This document shows, in pieces, positions 38,706-52,400 of a stretch of 64,000 nt of DNA. The DNA is from Amblyornis subalaris (Eukaryota; Chordata; Aves; Passeriformes; Ptilonorhynchidae): contig JACAXG010000007.1 in NCBI GenBank assembly GCA_018881555.1, forward strand, positions 16,101,235 through 16,165,234, written 5' to 3'. Position 1 is the first letter of the stretch. The number at the start of each line of letters is the position of its first letter. The notes beneath the pieces are model-generated. The model worked only from the letters and a program-made list of their open reading frames with translations. It was not told where the DNA came from and did no database searches. The position numbers were made by a program, and so were the translations under genes.

Positions 38706-41360
38706 GCCTTTCTGAAAACTAAGATGCTGTGATGAGTTCTGACTTACCACATATTCTCCATATAGTTACATGAACAAAAGAGTTTCATATGCCACCAGAA
38801 TCAGTTATTTATCTTCACAGCATGTGTCAAAATGATTGCTGAATTAGAGATGCCATGCTCCGAGGTGCCAGCAATTGCCAAATAGATGTACTGTGTAACC
38901 ACAACTGCCCATATGATGCACAGAACAGAAGGTGGAATCTACACCATGCCAACTCCAGAATGATCCCATGGGCTCAGTGCTTCCACAAGCACGAGGGAAT
39001 ATACATTGACATTGCTGACTGACAAGTCACCCACCACCAGGGGTGGTCTTCTCTGTAAATAATGTGCATGTCAGGTAGCCAGTCTGTCAACCAAAGGAGA
39101 GTGGGAACTCCTCAGCCCAAAGTAAGCCTCCTTGAGAAGAAGGAGAATACCCTACTTTCTGCAAACATGATTAAGAAGCTTTTATTTGGGATATTTTCTT
39201 TTCCTCTCCTCCTCATCCATTACACAGACAGGAAAGAGAAGCAGGGCCAAGTGTGGGTTCAAGGTTAATTTAGATCCCACCCATGCAGAGCCGTCTCGGG
39301 TGCATTTACTGCAGTCACCCACATAGAAAAAGCCTTCATTCATTCTGGGACACTGAGCACTTCATCACAGCCCAGTTTGTCCAGTAATCCCAGCCTGCTT
39401 ATACAAAAGCATGGAAACAGTTTCAAACTACTGAGCTCACAGTAGCTTTTCTGTTATTATTCATTTAGAATAACAAAATGAAGAACCTGAGGAATTTGGA
39501 GAGCAGGACTGCAAGTCTGCATTCACATCAGGAAGATTCATGACAGTGTTGCTTGATCCCAAAGACTCAAAATACTGAGGGGCTTGCTATTTTCTATAAC
39601 AAAATAGCACCAGAAGTGGTCTGCTCACAAACATACAGAAACGTACCAGTCTGAGAGTTCTGTTCCTTAGTAAGTGTAAACTGAAATGATATGCAAAAGA
39701 CAAGCAGCATGTAACAAAAGCTTTGTAAGATAGACGAGAACATATCAAAGTTGAAAAGCCAGATAACATACATGAGGCATTTAAGACGACCTCTGAGAGC
39801 CAAGAATGAGCCTGTGTTCAAAACAGACACAACATTTGGTAGAAAAATAAAGTTGGAACAGGCTGATATGGCAGAGGAAATTGAAGGGATTCATCAAATA
39901 CGCATTCTATATTCCCTGACTCATGACATGTATGCAGGTGTAAAATAAATTAACCAGCCTAATGGACAAGCATGCATCCAGTGCACCAAGTTTACATTAT
40001 TAAGAATGCCTATAACATTTTCACATTTCATAGTGAAATTTTACTATTAGTGAATTTTATCATTACCTATTAGAGGTAATAATAGCTGTGTTGCATATTT
40101 TTGAAATCCAGATTAGAATGACTCTTGACATTTGTTGAGCACATTTATTAATTTGTTTTTGATTGTTATAATCCAAACAGTTATTTCATCCTTACCATAT
40201 GTTTTTCTAAATATAGAGTGCAGTNCAGAATGGTTCTTGCCTATGCCTGGTGTAAGGAATGAGTTATTGATTGCAAATCTTCCTCTGTTTGTAAAGATGA
40301 TTTGTATTATCTACATGTAAAAATGCAAGATTAAGCATTGCCATAGTTGATTACACTGAAGGCATTGGTCAGAATCAAAGCAACAGAGTGAAAAGGCTGT
40401 TTTCTGCTTGAGGGCACCATTGTTTGTACTGAATATACAGCTCTAGTGTCTTACCCTTGGGGTCAAAGCAATTAAGGCAATTCTCCATGGGACTAATGCT
40501 TTTCTGTGCTTTATATTTTTCAGCAGAAGGTGTTAAAAGCTCTGCCATGTCCTGATCTGCATACACAGAAAGCATTTCTTTTCCTGAAGGTTTAGAATTA
40601 ATTTATCTCATGCATCTTTTATTTTATTGTTAACGTCAACCTTCTGACATGTATTTTTGGACTTTCAGAGTCATAATCAGGGAGATCTTGTGGTCTCTTA
40701 TCTTAAAGAAAGGTAGAACAGAATCAAACCTGCTGCTAAATTCTGTATTTTATAGCAATAATATGCTGGTTATACTCATAATAGCCATTCCAACCAAATG
40801 GAAGGATAATGTCTACTAACATGCCATCATAATGAATTAATATGAATTCTACTTAACTAAATATCTATATCCTGATTACATTTCCCAATGAAAGCCATCT
40901 TATATTTTGTATGGCTTGGGTTCTGTAACAGCACTGTATAAATCACTGTCTGTTGCATAACAGGTGAGTGATTAAATATCATTGAAATAGGAATTTTTCA
41001 AATAATGAGCCTGTTCCTTTACTCACATCTGAAAAAATTGCAGTTGACTTGGTGGGCAGTTGGTTTGCAGGCACTTTGTAATAATTTATATTTTTCAGTC
41101 ACAGAGGATAGACGTTTCACTTACAGAAGAAAATCGCTCAGTGAAATGATGAATGTTGCAGCAGAACCCGTAAATTTGGGGAAATAAATAGATGTGGTTT
41201 CCCTTGTCAATATTCTGCCCTCATTAAAATAGTCTGGGAGTATAAGAGAAGCAATAAAAATTAGGTCTTTGTAAATCAAATATAGTACCATTTANCTCAC
41301 TGTGAGCTGGAGGTGTGATAAAAATTCTGCCTTAGTATTTCACTTGAGTCCTGATTTCCC

Positions 41361-41388
41361 TGTTCTGTAATAGAACAAGTACTGTTCT
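41361..41388. promoter_or_regulatory. Three alternating steroid-receptor-like half-sites
   Basis: TGTTCT at 41361-41366, AGAACA at 41372-41377 and TGTTCT at 41383-41388 alternate in orientation, each separated by exactly five bases. These are the half-sites bound by glucocorticoid, androgen and progesterone receptors, but the functional palindrome uses a three-base spacer, so binding as a standard element is not expected. The outer arms also form a perfect 9-base inverted repeat at 41369-41391. Confidence 0.3.
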
Positions 41389-44300
41389 ATTTTATTTTTG
41401 AAGCCAGTCTTTCTAAGCAATGAGCATAAGCATAGGCACATATTTGACGTGGGAAAGTGATACCTGCCTCATGAAGGAATAATCAACTCAGTAGTCTCAC
41501 CTAAAGGGCCAAGTAGGCATGCTGAGCCCTGAAGGTGCAAGATGGGAGAAAGGAGGACAACTTCTCTCCAACACCCAGCACAACACTGGCAGGTGGAGGC
41601 TGTGGCCTCTCCTCCAGCCTGGGGGCAGCAATAGCTCCTGCTGCTTAAGAGACCCTGATTCTGTGTCAGAACGGACCCCTACTTTAGCAGTGGGGTAAGT
41701 CCTGTAGCACTTGGGACCCCAAACCCCATGAAGAAAGCATGGCTGGCAGAGCCATAGGCATCCATTTAGAAAATATGCCCTTCCACCTCTTTCCAAAGTC
41801 ACGACAGAACTCTTGCTGCAGGGCCTTCAGCATCAGCACCTTAAATCCAGCCCCCCATGCCATGCANGAGTGTAATCAGATCTGCCATGCCTCACTGTGC
41901 ACTTGTGTGTAACTGTGTGAATGCAGAAACACGTGAGAAATCATCTAAAAGAAATGTTGGTAAAGACAGAGTGTTGGTTTAAGAACAGCATCACTAGCTA
42001 TAGGGGTTACCAGCTTGAATTTTAATTCTACTGTTAGCTACCTTCAAAGCTAAATGGACAGGAGTCCTCACCACTGAAACAATTCAGCAGCCAGCCACTT
42101 CNTTAACACATGCATTCCTGATGTCCAAGGTAGAGGAGAACCCAGCCCCACCTTCAAGTTTGTGGCTGGCAGAATGAAATACAGAGTGTGCTTTTTTATT
42201 TTTAGGATTGAAGAATACAGCTTCAGGAAGGCATAGGCTTGATTTGCGAAATGTTTATTGAGTAATAAAGNGCCTTTTTTAGAGAACAAGTTTTAAAACC
42301 ATAACCCAAAATAATTTTAATGTAGGGCTTCTGATGCAGAAGTGCCCACTTTAGCTGTGTTGTAACACTGTATGTTGGACGCAAAACGGAAAAAAGTAGG
42401 TAGTGGAGGTGAGTGTCACAGGGGAAGTCACTGTTGTTGCATCTTTGAGTGAGAAGGCTTTGAAAAGCCTACCAAAATCCTGAAGAAGGCAGATAACACT
42501 GTTACTCCCTCCTACTATGCAAGAATCCCATAACAAACTACACTCATCAAGGTATAGTCATCAGTACTTTTATTATAACAGAAAGATTCCATCTCCTCCT
42601 GTACTAAGAAGTTCATTCAGACAATCTTTCCAGCAGCATTAAATCTCCATTCTCTCTCATACACTGGTGCTTTTTTGGATCTTCTTTTTGTCAGAGAAAT
42701 AGGTCTCGATTCATCTTGGTGGAGATTGTGTTGCGGGATATCACATTCACAGGCTCCATCCAAGAAAACCTCTTTAAAGGTGGCNAATCACGTTTCTACC
42801 GAGATACTTGAGTATTTGCAACAATCTTACAGACAAACTCAGTTCTTCTATTAAAGATTTGTCAGCAAAATCAGTGGTGCTGCAGTTTGCTCTGTTTTTA
42901 AATATGCCAGACTTTCAAAACCAAGAGCCTTTTTGGTCTGCCTAGGGCAGCATTAGCATAAGCTTGCCTCCTCAGCAAAAATGTTTCCTTTTCCTGGTTG
43001 CAAAAGTTTGACATTTAAGGGATGATGTTTGAGCATATGTACTTAGCTGGTGTAATTCAGCACCACTGCTCTGCTCTCGGTGCAACAGTGCCAACTTACT
43101 TCTGAAACTTGACTTTTTTGGTGAAAGAAGGCAGGTCTTTCAGGGAAGAATTGTACACAGGTGTGAATTGTTGTGGAGAAATTATGTTGTCCTGCATTTC
43201 ANCGTTTGATTCTTGAGCAAAAAGTATAATTAAATCATAGTCAAAATAATTAAAGTGCATAGCATATCCACAGTTGCAGTAAGTTACACTACTTGGTAAA
43301 AAAATATATACCTCCTAAAATTTGCACTANCTTAAATATTTATTTATATTCCTACTGTTTAAATAAAAGTTCTAGCAGGGAACTCTTTCCCATGCCAAAG
43401 ACCATTATTTTACTATTGCTTGTCAAAAAACAGCCAAATTTGTTACTCGTCCTGTCATTCTTCTGCGTTTTCCCTCTTCTTTCTCACCTTGCATCCCCAG
43501 ACCCTTTTCTGTTAGCCAGGGAGTAATTACATGTATGTTTATGTTATCCCCGAGTCAGTCTACACATGTAGCTATAAATTCAGAGCGCCTGGGTCACCCG
43601 TTTCAATAAGCCATGTATTCAAGGCACAGTTTTATTGCTGCAGCTTTTAGTTAGGTAACAGTATCCAATTTGGTTTTCCTTCATCTTTATTTTTCTTGTG
43701 GAATATCTTTAGAGCTGACTGGAGAGGGGAGAGGATAAATGGCATAAAACTGGCCAATATCAGATGATGTCCTACTTCAAGATACTTTCCTGGATGATTT
43801 GTACTGCCAGAGAAGAGTAAAAATCTCATTAAAAGAGAAAAGGAGCTAAGCAGATTTCTTTTGACATTGTATTTCTACCTAGGTGAACAGCTATGTAATT
43901 CCTCAGGTTGTCCAACTAGANGGCCTTGTGTCACTTCATGGTCTAGTCAGTGTCTAACAATGCATTGTTCCCATTGCATATAGCTTCCTGTGTAGTTTTC
44001 ATTTAATTTAGTGGCAGCATATCAACTAAATCAATATCAATGGCAGAATACCAACTAAAACATAAGCTCATACATACTTTCAGAAGCAAGTGGAATGNGT
44101 TCAGGTTACTGAAAGAGTGAATATCCCAAAGTTTTACACCTGAAGTGGTATAAGCAGGTGTCCTGTATTTAACACAGTGCCTATTGCACTGGAATTTTGC
44201 ATTACAGCTGATGCTTGGAATTCCCTAGAAAAAGTAACACTTTGCAGCATATTTTCTGTGCTTGTGTTTATGTTCTGGCGTGACACCTCCTTTTGCAATT

Positions 44301-45100
44301 CATTGGATTTGTAGCAAAAATGAAATCTATGTATGTGTAACTTCCATGAAATATGAACTTAGTAACGTGAGCTATGAGCTTTAAGATGCTGCTAGACTGA
44401 AACTATCTTACCTCTAAAATATGACAGTCTTGGATTGTTTCTAAATCTGGCACAATGCCATATATTGCTTGAAATTTCTGGATTTATATTCCCAGTGTTT
44501 CTGAATTCCTTAACAGTACAGTTCTAGTGAGAATGTACTAAAATATAATTTGTCTGTAAATCTCCCCTGTCATATGCAAATACTATAAGATCTTCAAGGG
44601 AATTGCTTTTTTTTTCTAACTACAAAAAGACACACTTTGCCTAGATNGTTGGTGTAAAGCCTTGTGTGCAAAATACAAAGTAGATAAAGCATGCCCCAGC
44701 ATAATTGAAATAACTTTGTCTATCAGCAGTGTAAGAATCATAATGTAATTATTAATACAGAAGGCACAGGGCCAGGGTCTGTCATCAGTGGCTCCACTGG
44801 CATTGGGGGTGCAAGTAGGTACAGCCAGATCATTTTTGCCACAAGTGAGGGTCTGACAAAACTTGGATAGCAATGAGTAAGCACTCGTCACTGAGCACTT
44901 TGTGTGAAGTTGTAAATACGAGTATTCAGTGCTAAATGGCACCTGGCAGCTTAGCAGAAGGGAAGACAAGTCGCTTCCCCTACCTGGTATCCTGTGAAGG
45001 GCAGTTTCTGACTTCTTCTCTGCTGCCCCTGAGTGAGGGTAAGTGAGGTTCTTGTTAATAATAGATCCCTTGGGGCAGATTAGAGTGGAACAACACTGAA

Positions 45101-45117
45101 TTATNTATATATATATT
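45101..45117. repeat. (TA)n microsatellite with an ambiguous base
   Basis: About six TA units interrupted by one N. The N probably reflects uncertain length or sequence in the repeat. Confidence 0.7.
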
Positions 45118-45676
45118 TNAAAAGTCTATATAGTGTTTATTTTAGAACAATTTAATTGCAATGGAAACAAGGTATGTAGCCATTTTGGTTATTATTACCT
45201 ATAGTAATACAGCAGTATAAAAGCTTAAAAATAACACTTGATTTTTAAATGTGACTGATTGAATATTTTAGTGAAANTGAACTTGACTGTTTTCTGAACA
45301 ACACATTTGGGAAGGAAAAAAGCACAGATCTATTCCTGTTAAGAACTCGTTATTCACTTGTATTAACACATGGTGAGTCAGATTTATGGGCTCAGGCATC
45401 CTCTGTCTTTATATTTGTATGCATGTGCATGTTTAAACCTGAGAGAATATGAATAATTGAGCACAATAGTTCTTAAGGAGAACTGCTGTTGGCTCTCCCA
45501 GGAGTCCATTGGGGATCATGTTATTCCATTTACAACTCCAGGGGAAAACTACTGGTAAAAGCTATCCAGAGGATATCTAGTAAATCTGGAGGACCAGTGA
45601 CTGCGAGGGACACATAGCCTGGACTTCAGGGTCTTGCATAAGCCCTGCTGAGGTGGTATGATCTGGTAACGACTCA

Positions 45677-45688
45677 AGAGAGAGAGAG
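45677..45688. repeat. (AG)6 microsatellite
   Basis: Six perfect AG units inside the GC-richer island. No further significance is visible. Confidence 0.75.
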
Positions 45689-48600
45689 AAGGAACTGCTC
45701 AGTCTGGAGTGAGCTCTGCAGTGAGCCATATGAGTGCCTGCCACTCCTGACATTCCGGTCGTGCAGAAAACCAAGCCTGCGAGTCATGATGCAGAGAGAA
45801 CAGGATGCCCTGTTATTGGCTTCCCCTGCACACTGCACTCCTCCAGAAGAGACTGATCTCTACTAAAAGGTTTGTCATTCACTTCCGATCTACTCTGCTC
45901 TGTTGACTAGACTTGAGCAGGACATGTTCCAGCAAAACAGGGTCCAGCTTGTAATCAGGAAAAACAACCATGCAGCTCTGCCCTCTTTCAGTCACCTTTC
46001 GTTTCTCTGCTGTCTGGGCTTTCACACCAGGCCAGGCGGGTCACATCTGCCCTCTGGCACTCAAAGTCTCGGAAGCAGAGAAGCATGTTTTGGTCAGTGA
46101 CGTTTCTGTCCATCTGAGAGATCGCCTCTGTGCCTTTGGATACTGTCCCAGATGGAGTCGCCTNCATGGCTTGGCAAGGGAGGAAGGAAGCTGCCCTTAA
46201 GGTTTGTCAGTGGCAGCTGCTGCCTTTCAAGAAGAGGGGATCGCTGCCCTGCTGCTCTGCATCTCAGAGCTAATGATTTTGGGAGTCATTGCATGATTCA
46301 GGTATTCCCCCACTTTTCACCTGAGACTTGAAGGGGTTNGTATTTGGCTGAGGAGACATGACAGATATTGTGGTATTAACCAAGACTTTTAAGAGGTACA
46401 CACAGAGATAGATTTAAATTTAGGCATTGTAATCATGTTCGTTCACTTTGTACTTACCTTTTTTCTATTATCTGTAGTCATAGTTTAAGAAAGACTTATT
46501 TGAAATCCAAACGGGTCAAACAAGAGCNTAGACATGACAGATCCCACAACAGAAATAATAAAAGCTAATCTATGGCCAAGGACACCCTANGTGAAAAACC
46601 AAGTGGCCTTCAGCCATTCCTTCTGAGGTGCCAGGCCAGCACAGGGAGGAGAAACTGAGGGCTTGCTGGGCAGTATCACACTGTCCACCCCTCCAAANGT
46701 CAGAGAAGGCATTGAGCTGAGAGGTGGTGTGATGTGGCATCACCCAGCTGTGCTCAGTGGAACTGGACTGCTTTGTACAACTGTGCTTGGGAAGCCTGGC
46801 TCCACATATGTGCCTGCTGCTGAGAGCACTNTTCTGCAGATCATAAATAACAGCTATGTGGCTGTTGACAAATTTCTGCATATTCTCTTCACCATCCATC
46901 CAAACTACTTAACCTTGACGTGTGAAGCTAATGGGGAATATACCTTGTAACACCTTCATTTTAAAGAATCCACTTTGGTGGTTAATTGAGGCTGGGTTAT
47001 AAATTTCTTAACCTTATTATAAAGTAAAAAAGCTCCAGTTCTTAAGAAAACAACAAACAAAAACTTGCCCATAGTAAGAAGGTCAGTATTTTAAAATCAT
47101 CAGACTATACATATTTTCTTAAAGTGATCTAAAAATGAACCTATATTTTTGCGAGAACCAAGGCTTATAAAAGCCATTCTTTTTGACACAAAAACTTACT
47201 TTGTCAACTGATTTGTAGTCCTGGATCACATTTCCAGCCAGTTGCACTGTATTAGTTGATTAATACAGCTTTTAAAAGCTGACTATGGCTATGGCTATTT
47301 GACTATAACTTATAAGGGTCAAAATATGAAGGGAAGTCTACAGTACTAAAATAACAGAGGACACAATTGTGAGTGGGAGAAGAATAGCTACAAATGTCTG
47401 TATCTTTCTCTAGAATCAAAATAAGAGTATTTGCGTGTGTGTGTCTTTGCAACNTATTAATATGGTCTAAAAACTGGGATACTGAAGAGGGAAAAGTAGA
47501 AAGCTTGGAAACTAAATTTCCCTGATATATTGTGGGGGGGGAAGTCTTTTTTTTCCATTCTAAAACTTGAAGTCGTACTGTATGCATAGAGGAAAAAAGG
47601 AGCAATTGGAGCCTGGATGCTAATAAGGTTTGATCTTTAAAAAAAAGAATGAGCAAGCAAGAGAGGGAGAAATATAATAATGTTTTGAATTTGAATAACA
47701 GGTTAGCTAACAGCAATGGAAAGAAACATCAATTCAGAGGGAAGGAAAGTGGCCAAAATTGCATTATGGAATATGAATCATAGAGTAGCTAGAAAGCAAA
47801 ATAAGTAAGGAAGCAGCAGCAACAACAAAAAGACTGGACACCTTACAAGGATTCTGCTGTTGAACAGTGTCTATTCCTACAATTTTTCTACCAAGAAAAT
47901 ATAACTCAGATCATCCAGAAGAGAGTAAATAGCTACATAGAAACGATGACATTNAAGAAACAAATTATTTTTAAAAACTACTTTGACTTTACCATCAGCT
48001 TTGGCTGCATACACTGATGCTAACTTGTCCTATGCTGCCCTTTCCTACATATCTGCCATGTCAAAAAAGGTGTCAGGTGAGTATGAGACTACCTTTGGTA
48101 AATACATGTTCTATTTACCTCCTTGTTAGTTTTTTCCCTTATAAGCTGTTCTCCAGCTTTGCAAAATTTTGAGAAGTTAACTCTGGCCAACATAAACCTG
48201 GTTATTTTCTTTCTTTTCTTAAATTATGGCTCTTCCTTTGTCATCTGAGCAAGGTAGCATTATGCCCATTTTGGCTGTGCTTCCCAATTCAGAGTCACCC
48301 TGAACTGCCTCCAGTAAACCACATAGTTGCAATTTTAGAAAACTGAGGTGAGATGTTTAAGTTTGGGGTTTTTTCATTCATGGCTGCACTATCCTTAATT
48401 TCTATCCTATATCTAATGAGACATAGGAACCCACTTTTCCACTCTAATTTTTAGCAGGTGCCTGAAGGACATTTTAGGTGTACTTTTAATCTATTTGATT
48501 GCTCTAGTTCAGTTTGCCTTTTTGTAATTCTCACTAAATTCTTCACCATTTTGTCCCTAAAGACACACAGCTTATTTTTGTCAATCAGTTCTTTATTTTT

Positions 48601-48987
48601 GCCATTCTCATCTTTAGATTCTCTGTTGACTCCCAGTATCTTATTTCGTGTAATTATTCATCCAGTTATGTGTGGAGCCTTTCCCTGCAAGTTCTTTTTT
48701 AGCTTTTAGCAACAGATTCTAGCCAGTTTTATACCTTTCACGCTGTTTGTTTTCATGGTAAAATCACAAATTAGTTCTCCCAAACCAACAGCCATGGAAG
48801 AATTAAGGTTTAATATTATCCCATTATTTCCCTTTTCTAAGTCCATTGGCAAAAGTAATTGAAAGTCTTTGCTGGAACTTTCAAAATGTAAATCAGAATG
48901 CAGTCGACAAATAGAGGATTTTACTAATTTTTTAAGTCCTAAGACTTACCATTTTATTCCAGGATTTTATTCATGAGGTTCTTAAGA

Positions 48988-49043
48988 TGAATACAAATTA
49001 TTGTTCATATAGCAACCTGAATACAAATTATTGTTCATATAGC
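48988..49043. repeat. Perfect 26-base direct duplication, 30-base period
   Basis: The 26 bases at 48988-49013 recur without change at 49018-49043, with AACC between them. Such exact neighbouring copies point to a recent tandem duplication or an assembly artefact. Unit ends do not match any insertion-element signature I know. Confidence 0.85.
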
Positions 49044-49371
49044 TAGCTAATAAACACTTGAACCCAAAAATGGCTCTCAAAGACCATCTGCCAGTGGTTA
49101 CACCAGAGACTCAGGCAAGCTTCTTTGAAAGTCATGTTAAGCCAAGTGGTTGCTAAAGGCATCTCTCCTGTTGTGTGTCCCCGTGCACAGGGCAGAGGTT
49201 CAGAGCTATCCACCTACTTCTGTCTCTCTACAGAAGAGAATTAAGCAGAGCCAGGTAATGTTCTCAAGTGCTAGACCTCGATTATCTGGATGTTCACATT
49301 GTTAGAGGCATCTCCAGCATGAGTTTGGACTACATTCAATAGGCAGTTTGCATGAAGATACACTGTAATGT

Positions 49372-49468
49372 TAGTAATAAAATAATAATGTATTATAACA
49401 ATAATTTAATAAGGAAAATAATAATGATAGCAGTAATAATAACAGCAACAACAGTCATGATGATGTTA
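49372..49468. repeat. Imperfect AAT/AAC trinucleotide-rich microsatellite
   Basis: A stretch dominated by AAT and ATA triplets, shading into CAG/CAA/ACA triplets and ending near GATGATG. It is strongly purine- and A-biased. Open frames through it simply translate the repeat. Confidence 0.7.
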
Positions 49469-52400
49469 GTAATTGTTGTCCACACTGGGCATCTTCCTCA
49501 AATCTCCCTCAGCTCCCTTATAATTGTAAGAGAATTTTTTCAAACAGTTTTTAAATTCACAGTATCTAAAATGATGCAAGGCTTGTGCTGTATTCCACCA
49601 GTGATGCCTTTCTGTTGTTGCACCAGGAGCAGAATTGCACCTGTTTTTGCCTCAAAGAAAAGTAACTAGTCAGCTCACTCCAAAAGAGAGCTGGGAAGAA
49701 AACTAACATAGATGTAGCATGGCCAGTCAGGGGACTGAGGAGCAAACTGGGGAACCAAATTAGTTGGCCAAGCAGCTCTAGACACACCCTTCTCTTGCCC
49801 ACATCGTGATGTCAAACTTTGCTAGCATAAGAACATTAATGAATAGGGAAAAAAACCTGTCTTAGGAAAAGGAGCATTTAATTGACCAGAAACCAGGGCA
49901 AACAGCTCTTCAGTTTGTGCTTTCCCTTTGGTTTGTTCAGGAAGTTCCANATTTTTAAGTAAATTTAGCAGCTGTGAGTGTGAAGAAGCTGGAGGAGCGA
50001 CAGAGCTCAGATCTGCTGTGCCGTGCTTGNGCCCTGATGTGCTCAGTTTAGATGGTGACTGGGAGCAATGTTCATCAGCTCCCTCATGGGAGGCTCACTA
50101 ATGTGATGACTTTTTAGTGCTTGAAGTACCTCNGAATGCTCTGAAGCTCCAGCAGCATGCATAATGCCTGTGCAAACAATCCAGGTGCAAGCACAAGTGT
50201 CTAGCCTTAGGTGCATGAACAGTCTTGTTGACTCCAAGGGCCCTTCTCATGCATTTACAATAAGGCACGTTCTTGTGCCTGCGGGTGAAGGGAGCCAGAA
50301 GCCTCCTTCTGCAGTCACACCACGTTACTTCTGTCTTTGATGCCTACCATGATTTCCAGAGGAACAGTTTGCAAACACTGAGCCAGGATCAAATATGTTT
50401 ACTTATGCTGAGTATCATTACCTCACTCTGCTGGCATTTCCTTTCACTTTGGTGGGGCCATTTGCAAAGCCCTGCAACTTGAGGAGTAAAAACATCAGTC
50501 TGGGTAGTGATGTCTGTGTGACAGCACAAATGTCAGTCCGAGCCTTCCGTTCTGGTGGTGCTAAAGCAGACCTGGAATCAATCTCCCTGTCAGTAAGTGC
50601 AGTGCATTATAACACTCATATTACAAGCCATGCAATATTACTTTCCAGCTTCACACCGTGATGAGTAATTAAGGGATAATATTAACCACTTACTGGTTTA
50701 CAGCACAATAATCTTGTTCCCAAAGGGACAGGCCACAAAAACAAAAGGAACCAAATTATTGGCAGGACAACCAGGGATGACATTGTTCTTAGAGCTATAT
50801 GGAGAAATACTCATCTCGGATGTTTCTGAGAGCTGTTCTGTTGGTTTTAAGATAAGAAAACACCTATTAGGAAGAAAAATGTCCATCTTTCTACTGATTT
50901 GCTTTTATCCTGCTGTGCTTTCAGGGCTGAATTAATAAATTGTTTACCTGCGAAGTATAGAATCCTATTTATTAAGGACTTTATTTTATAAAAAAAATGT
51001 AATTGTCTCTGAGATGGTGTTTCAGCTTCAGAAACTGGAGCTGCTGGAACAAAATCAACAACAAAACTACTTTTCTTCACGCTGATGTAGGCATGGCTTT
51101 TACAACCCACAGACTTCATCCTCAGTTTTCAAATTGCTTGTAGTTACTTTGTCATAGATAATAACATAATGTGGAAAGTAATGGTTTATAGGTAGTTAAG
51201 AGGGAATATGCCAGAGTGCTTTGATGTTGTTACTACTCACAACTAAGTGCTGTCTCTCCAGATGAGACACAAAAAACTCAGAGACTGGTAGCAATCCAAA
51301 ACTTAGAGCATTATTTAACACAGAAATTAAAAGGCAAATGAAAGAGGCCCTAAACAAAAGCTAAGCAAAAATAAAGGGCTATCTTCCCAAAGCCTATCTT
51401 ACTGAAATGAGAAAAGTTAAGATAATGTACAGTGATGGAAATCAGACCCATTCAATGAAAAANACCCAGGAACATATTCCCTTCCAGATGGGCAAGCGAA
51501 AGTGAAAATGAAGGTCACAAACTCAACTGTGCATACTAATTAGGTAAAATTCACTAACTACAATATTCTTTCCTAGTAGAAAAACCAAAATCTTAGGCTG
51601 ACAATTGCAGGCGTACATGAAAAAAAACAAAAACCCTGCAACAAAATCCCATTAAGAGCTTTGGCCTAAACGTGCATAGAGAGGTAATAAAAGTAATCCC
51701 TGCTTCTNTAGTCAAAGGAGTTTGCCTGAGGTCCAGCTCCACATTTTTAGCTGTGTGCTCAACAGATTTAGGCATTTCTTTTTCTTATATTTGCATGTTG
51801 AAATACCCTCCTGGACATACGAACACTTGTTTGTATCTGTTACCCCTGAGAAATAAGGTGTATGAAACAAAATTACACCCATAGCAAATGCTTCAGTAGG
51901 TGTGAGAACTTGTGAGATACATGTTTTGATTACCAACAAAATTTTAAGACATTCTCTGTAAAGCAGGGAAGAGTGTGCAAATGCAGGGAGAGCTTCTTGC
52001 AAGAGAGAAAGTGGCTCTGGAGGCTGCATCTGCCCCAAGCCACCACCTGCTCACGTACAGTATTGTTAGGAGGAGAAAACAGGGTGTTTTGATAGAGATG
52101 GAAGAGGCACAAGGGATGAAGCAGACAGAGTTTCTTTCCTTTTGGCCTTCTGAAAAAAGTTTGAGTTCTTAACAGATAAAGTGAAATACTTGAAGTGGAA
52201 AATCCTTGGTTCACATGGCCAGAACTGTGAGATAAAGTGTAAAACCACTGGTATAGCTATCAAATCATTTGCTTACAATAAATCACTAAATTTTAAACTT
52301 CTATAATTATCAGTCAACATTGTTCAAGGCCATATTACCTTGATAGAAAAGCAGTCTGCATACAAAATTATTGGGGAATCCTTTGGGTATCTGTGAGATG

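Larger units (their letters stand above)
31944..41000. other. Unique AT-rich non-coding sequence
   Basis: No open frame longer than about 93 codons. The stretch holds the palindromic octamer pair at 32565, a short hairpin at 33833, a G-run cluster at 36230, a T run at 36614-36623 and a weak MIR-like match near 38600. No gene or RNA was recognised. Confidence 0.65.
41001..49350. other. Unique non-coding sequence with a GC-richer island
   Basis: Mostly AT-rich with chance open frames up to 137 codons (47303-47716, minus). The part around 45480-46260 is noticeably richer in G and C, and is treated as a finding. Simple repeats near 45101 and 45677 and a duplicated 26-mer near 49000 are listed separately. 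Confidence 0.6.

Noticed and set aside
47303..47716. Minus-strand open frame of 137 codons with a hydrophobic start
   Set aside because: The Leu/Phe-rich beginning comes from A/T-rich composition, an N lies within it, and no family resemblance was found.
48310..48360. Possible reverse-strand MIR core (GAAAACTGAGGTGAGATG)
   Set aside because: Only one block matches and the flanks do not continue the consensus.
49234..49254. Possible 21-base microexon between a polypyrimidine tract ending in CAG and a CAG/GTAATG donor
   Set aside because: Both splice-like signals are good, but short matches of this kind are common by chance and no neighbouring exon was identified. Only RNA-seq could revive it.
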